Assembly: GCA_937875715.1 (NCBI GenBank) | Contig: CALEHZ010000402.1 | Span: 1-6,270 of the forward strand | Source of the DNA: an uncultured Campylobacter sp. | Lineage (GTDB): Bacteria > Campylobacterota > Campylobacteria > Campylobacterales > Campylobacteraceae | DNA: 6,270 bases | Direction: 5' to 3' | In this document: in pieces, positions 5,742 through 6,270 of the stretch | Position numbering within the stretch: position 1 is the stretch's first letter | Layout: each line of letters starts with the position of its first letter | Program-made: the position numbers and the translations under genes | The notes under the pieces: model-generated | Databases searched by the model: none | Told to the model about the DNA's origin: nothing | Seen by the model: only the letters and a program-made list of their open reading frames with translations

Positions 5742-6270
5742 ATAAAGTGATAAATGAAATCAGCAATAGATTTAAAGTACTTGAAGTAAGCAAACAAACT
5801 GATGAACAATTTACTATTTTAGTAGAGTTAAACGACTTGCCAAAAGTCGTAGCCACTTTATATTATGAGTATGGTGGCTGGATGAGCACAGCTGTGGCAA
5901 ACGATGAAAGGGCGATAAATAAAAACTTTGCACTTTATTATGTGCTCTCAATCGAAGGTGCAAAGCAAGAATTAGATTACGCCCCAAATGAAAACTATGA
6001 CGCAAGCAAAGCGCCAATTGAAGCTGATGAAAAATTCTACATAAATGTAAAAGCTTTTGTAGACCCAAAAGATAAAACTTTTCCATCAGTTACGCCACTA
6101 GTGCCAGCTTGCGTGTGGTATGAGCGTGAATTTTATGACATGTTTGGCATCGTAGCTGAGGGCTTGCCTGATAAAAGGCGCTTAGTTTTAAGCGATGATT
6201 TTCCAGATGATATCTGCGAAGGGATTTATCAAAAAGGTCAGTTTGAATGTATGTGGAATGGGCGAATAAA
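5738..6270 (+). CDS. hyfG: Hydrogenase-4 catalytic large subunit HyfG, N-terminal part (runs off the window)
   Basis: Start of the [NiFe]-hydrogenase large subunit (HycE/HyfG family), a cytoplasmic protein that reduces protons or oxidises H2. Only 177 codons are present; the frame is open to the last base. E. coli HyfG is about 555 residues, so the NuoD-like half with the Cys ligands of the Ni-Fe site lies beyond the edge. What is visible is the NuoC-like domain: LYYEYGGWMSTAVANDER (41-58), ALYYVLSIEGA (65-75), then VTPLVPACVWYEREFYDMFG (118-137) and GLPDKRRLVLSDDFPDD (142-158), closely resembling E. coli HyfG. Compared with it there is an extra stretch of about 20 residues near 76-98 and no HPLRKD segment after DDFPDD. 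ATG 5738 overlaps the hyfF stop (ATGA) and follows AAGGGG at 5726-5731 by 6 nt. The fusion of NuoC-like and NuoD-like domains is inferred from the family and not seen here. Confidence 0.9.
   Translation, partial: MNKVINEISNRFKVLEVSKQTDEQFTILVELNDLPKVVATLYYEYGGWMSTAVANDERAINKNFALYYVLSIEGAKQELDYAPNENYDASKAPIEADEKFYINVKAFVDPKDKTFPSVTPLVPACVWYEREFYDMFGIVAEGLPDKRRLVLSDDFPDDICEGIYQKGQFECMWNGRI

Noticed and set aside
5814..6086. Minus-strand open frame opposite the hyfG start
   Set aside because: It is antisense to a recognisable NuoC-like domain, and its Leu/His/Arg-rich product resembles no known family.
1..6270. CRISPR array, tRNA, rRNA or insertion sequence
   Set aside because: The window is filled by coding sequence with no spaced direct repeats beyond the short hyfA tail units, and no terminal inverted repeats or transposase motifs were seen.

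Overview
The window holds the 5' part of a hyf (hydrogenase-4, group 4 [NiFe]-hydrogenase) operon, read entirely on the + strand. The DNA is AT-rich. The first gene is preceded by a T-rich, -35-less promoter with an extended -10 of Campylobacter type. Gene starts have strong AAGGGG/GGAGG-like Shine-Dalgarno sites, and intergenic space is almost absent. Together with the protein sequences this points to a Campylobacterota member (Campylobacter, Sulfurospirillum or a relative). I do not name a species.

Layout: 1-90 is a very AT-rich non-coding leader. An extended -10 at 91-99 comes next, followed by hyfA (polyferredoxin, 135-869), hyfB (large antiporter-like membrane subunit, 869-2776), hyfC (NuoH-like membrane anchor, 2773-3645), hyfE (NuoK-like subunit, 3647-4282), hyfF (second antiporter-like subunit, 4284-5741) and hyfG (catalytic large subunit, 5738 to the window edge). 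Only hyfG's NuoC-like N-terminal part is inside the window. Junctions are 1-4 nt overlaps or 1-nt gaps, so the set is almost certainly one translationally coupled transcript. The small subunit, the second ferredoxin and maturation genes would be expected downstream but cannot be seen.

Working together: HyfG (with a downstream small subunit) would interconvert H+ and H2. HyfA passes electrons through four [4Fe-4S] clusters, probably from formate dehydrogenase or another low-potential donor. HyfB, HyfC, HyfE and HyfF form a complex-I-like membrane arm that could couple the reaction to ion translocation.

This is a known type of complex rather than a wholly new system. The points worth a second look are the missing hyfD-type antiporter subunit between hyfC and hyfE, a repeat-built low-complexity tail on HyfA, an insertion and a divergent linker in the N-terminal domain of HyfG, an apparent lack of a Lys/Glu in a late helix of HyfF, and a non-ATG start of hyfA that is fixed by the promoter position.
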